NCBI RefSeq assembly: GCF_018835585.1
Contig: NZ_JAHGVE010000020.1
Coordinates: 25,019 to 89,018, forward strand
Direction: 5' to 3'
Origin: Pelorhabdus rhamnosifermentans
Lineage (GTDB): Bacteria > Bacillota > Negativicutes > UMGS1260
Length of the DNA: 64,000 nt
Program-made: the position numbers and the translations under genes
Notes under the pieces: model-generated
Told to the model about the DNA's origin: nothing
The model's input: the letters and a program-made list of their open reading frames with translations, nothing else
The model's database searches: none
Shown: in pieces, positions 62,203 through 64,000 of the stretch
Layout of the letters: every line of letters begins with the position of its first letter
Position numbering within the stretch: position 1 is the first letter of the stretch

Positions 62203-63087
62203 ATGGAAAAACTGAGAAGAACCATGATGTTTGTTCCAGGCAATAATCCCGGAATGCTTCAAAATGCAGGAATTTACGGCGCAGATACCATTATTTTAGA
62301 TTGTGAAGACGCCGTAGCCATTACAGAAAAAGACTCTGCAAGAAATCTTGTATTCCAGGCTATTTCCAACATGAACTACCCAACCGAAGTAGCAGTTCGG
62401 ATTAATCATATTAGTACGCCCTTCGGCTGGGATGACTTAAAACTCATTCTGAAAGCCAAACCCGATCTCATCCGTCTGCCCATGGCCCAAGGCCCGGAAG
62501 AAATTCGGGACATTGCTGATTTTATCAGTGAAGCCGAAGCAAAATATCATTTTCCTGCCGGTTCCATTAAAATGATGGCTGCCGTAGAAACACCCAAAGG
62601 TCTCAGGTTAGCCTATGAAATAGCTTCAGCCAGTCCCCGTATGGTAGCTATTGCTATTGGTGCGGAAGATTTCATTGCCAACTTAAAAACGACGCGCAGC
62701 GCACTAGGCCGTGAACTTACAGTAGCTCGTGGCGAATTAATCCTTGCCGCCCGTGAAGCCGGTGTGCAGTGTATTGATACGGTGTACTCCGATGTAAATA
62801 ACGAAGAAGGCTTTAAGAAAGAACTCGAACTCATAAAAGAACTAGGTTTTGATGGCAAATCCGTCATCAACCCGCGCCAAATCGGTGTCGTTCATCAATT
62901 CTTTGCACCGACAGAAAAAGAAATAACGCACGCCGAAAAAGTGCTTGAAGCCTATAAAGACGCTCTCGAAAAGAAATCAGGCGTCATATCCTTAAATGGC
63001 AAAATGATTGACTTGCCGATTGTAGCCCGGGCAGAGCGGACCTTGGCTTATGCCAAGGCGACTGCCGGGAAAGGGGGAAACGAATAA
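62203..63087 (+). CDS. citE: Citrate lyase beta chain (citryl-ACP lyase)
   Basis: 294 residues of the CitE/HpcH TIM-barrel family: TMMFVPGNNPGMLQNAGIYG, DTIILDCEDAVAITEKDSAR (metal Asp/Glu), VRINHIST, MAAVETPKGL, AIGAEDFIANLKTTRSALG and GFDGKSVINPRQIGVVHQFF. It cleaves citryl-ACP to acetyl-ACP and oxaloacetate. The TAA overlaps the citF start by one base. Confidence 0.95.
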   Translation: MEKLRRTMMFVPGNNPGMLQNAGIYGADTIILDCEDAVAITEKDSARNLVFQAISNMNYPTEVAVRINHISTPFGWDDLKLILKAKPDLIRLPMAQGPEEIRDIADFISEAEAKYHFPAGSIKMMAAVETPKGLRLAYEIASASPRMVAIAIGAEDFIANLKTTRSALGRELTVARGELILAAREAGVQCIDTVYSDVNNEEGFKKELELIKELGFDGKSVINPRQIGVVHQFFAPTEKEITHAEKVLEAYKDALEKKSGVISLNGKMIDLPIVARAERTLAYAKATAGKGGNE

Positions 63088-64000
63088 TGAAAAACGCAGT
63101 AGGAAGAGAAATTCCTGAAATCATCGCAGGTTTAGGTAAAGTAACGCCTTTTGCCGGTGCTTTTGCACAGCAGCCCACGGGAAGGACAGTTGGACCCAAA
63201 TTAAGCTGTCAGCAGCCTCGGACAGATAAACGACTCGATTCCATCGAAGCAGCCATTGATGCTGTAGAACTCAAAGATGGCATGACCATCTCTTTTCACC
63301 ATCATTTCCGTAACGGCGATAAAATCTTAAATCGTGTCGTAGCAGCCATTGCCAAAAAAGGCATTCGTGACATTACGCTGTCACCCAGTTCCTTAAGCAC
63401 CGTCAACGACGCCCTCATTCCCTATATTGAACAGGGAGTCATTACAGCCATTGAAACCAGTGGTGCCCGCAGCAAACTCGGCCGATTCCTAACAGAAGGA
63501 CATTTGAAAAAGCCTCTTCACATTCGTTCCCATGGTGGCCGGGCCCGGGCCATTGAAAGCGGTGAAATTCATATTGATGTGGCCTTTCTTGGTGCGCCTG
63601 CCTGCGATACTTACGGAAATATCAACGGAACCCAAGGCCCCTCTGCTTGCGGTTCCCTCGGCTATGCCCTGCAAGATGCAGCTTATGCCGATCAAGTTGT
63701 AGCCATTACAGACAATCTTGTGCCCCATCCGCTGTTTCCCATTAGCATTCCTCAATCGCAAGTCGACTATATTGTTGTTGTAGACAGCATTGGCGATGCT
63801 TCAGGGATTGCGTCCGGAGCGCTGCGTTATACAAAAGACCCCAAAGAATTACAGATTGCTCGCTTTGCTGCCGATGTCATGGATTTTTCCGGTTGTATCA
63901 GACAAGACTTTTCCATGCAGCTAGGCAGTGGCGGAGCTTCCATGGCCGTAGGCCGCTTCATCAAAGAAAAAATGCTTGCCAAAGGCATTACAGGCAGCTT
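63087..64000 (+). CDS. citF: Citrate lyase alpha chain (citrate:acetyl-ACP transferase), partial
   Basis: The first 304 residues of about 510 are in the window; the gene runs off the right edge. It begins MKNAVGREIPEIIAGLGKV, then SIEAAIDAVELKDGMTISFH, HHFRNGDKILNRVVAAIA, IETSGARSKLGRFLTEG and FLGAPACDTYGNINGTQGPS, matching CitF. It swaps acetyl for citryl on CitD. Start codon is the ATG overlapping citE's stop. Confidence 0.95.
   Translation, partial: MKNAVGREIPEIIAGLGKVTPFAGAFAQQPTGRTVGPKLSCQQPRTDKRLDSIEAAIDAVELKDGMTISFHHHFRNGDKILNRVVAAIAKKGIRDITLSPSSLSTVNDALIPYIEQGVITAIETSGARSKLGRFLTEGHLKKPLHIRSHGGRARAIESGEIHIDVAFLGAPACDTYGNINGTQGPSACGSLGYALQDAAYADQVVAITDNLVPHPLFPISIPQSQVDYIVVVDSIGDASGIASGALRYTKDPKELQIARFAADVMDFSGCIRQDFSMQLGSGGASMAVGRFIKEKMLAKGITGS

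Noticed and set aside
1..64000. CRISPR array, tRNA or rRNA genes
   Set aside because: No regularly spaced repeats, tRNA-arm patterns or rRNA segments were found on reading.

Overview
The window looks like the chromosome of a spore-forming, anaerobic Negativicute (a Pelosinus/Sporomusa-type diderm Firmicute). This rests on gene content: a SpoVB-type flippase, LL-diaminopimelate aminotransferase, methylglyoxal synthase, the arginine deiminase pathway, a nickel-type lactate racemase, a citrate lyase operon with its CitA/CitB regulators, and strong Firmicute ribosome binding sites. The genus is inferred, not proven. I saw no rRNA, tRNA or CRISPR array.

Bases 1-7800 are an AT-rich accessory region. 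It holds two copies of the 3' end of a serine recombinase gene bracketing a PIN-like nuclease gene, a two-gene cassette that reads as a type II Thoeris anti-phage system (TIR-like protein plus two-helix membrane macro-domain protein), an unknown membrane protein, an acetyltransferase, a broken DUF255 thioredoxin-like gene, an intact IS1182-family element lodged inside a terminator hairpin, and a Cro/CI-type repressor with twin operators. The Thoeris cassette is bracketed by two near-identical 25-bp palindromes, each overlapping the stop codon of a small ORF.

Bases 8200-22900 are mainly metabolic. They hold the arginine deiminase operon arcA-arcB-arcD-arcC followed by an ArgR C-terminal remnant, a LarA-type racemase with two palindromic operators, a PEB1-type aspartate/glutamate ABC transporter, a DUF4127 protein, an iron alcohol dehydrogenase and an FMN alpha-hydroxy-acid dehydrogenase. 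Bases 22900-31100 carry short housekeeping units: a secreted protein, an MBL-fold hydrolase, YwbE, hemolysin III, ManA, gamma carbonic anhydrase, Usp, MgsA, an HD hydrolase, DapL and an HD-GYP phosphodiesterase.

Bases 31400-37000 are a five-gene signalling/export cassette: an ECF sigma factor, a membrane partner, two ABC ATPases, and an ABC-2 membrane region fused to a degenerate M1-peptidase-like domain. Bases 37200-42300 are an envelope-glycan cluster (GT39-type transferase, nucleotide-sugar dehydrogenase, epimerase, polyprenyl-phosphate GT2, GtrA flippase). Bases 42300-51300 pair a HutP-family protein with a sodium/solute symporter, then two secreted GH26-like glycanases around a divergent SGNH esterase, then a multi-PAS diguanylate cyclase. 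These suggest, without proving, c-di-GMP-linked exopolysaccharide turnover.

Bases 51300-56500 carry an M20 peptidase, SpoVB, YigZ, a DUF218 protein and a HAD phosphatase. Bases 56600-64000 form a citrate-fermentation locus: DASS transporter, CitA, CitB, a CitX-CitG fusion, then citD, citE and the start of citF, which runs off the window.
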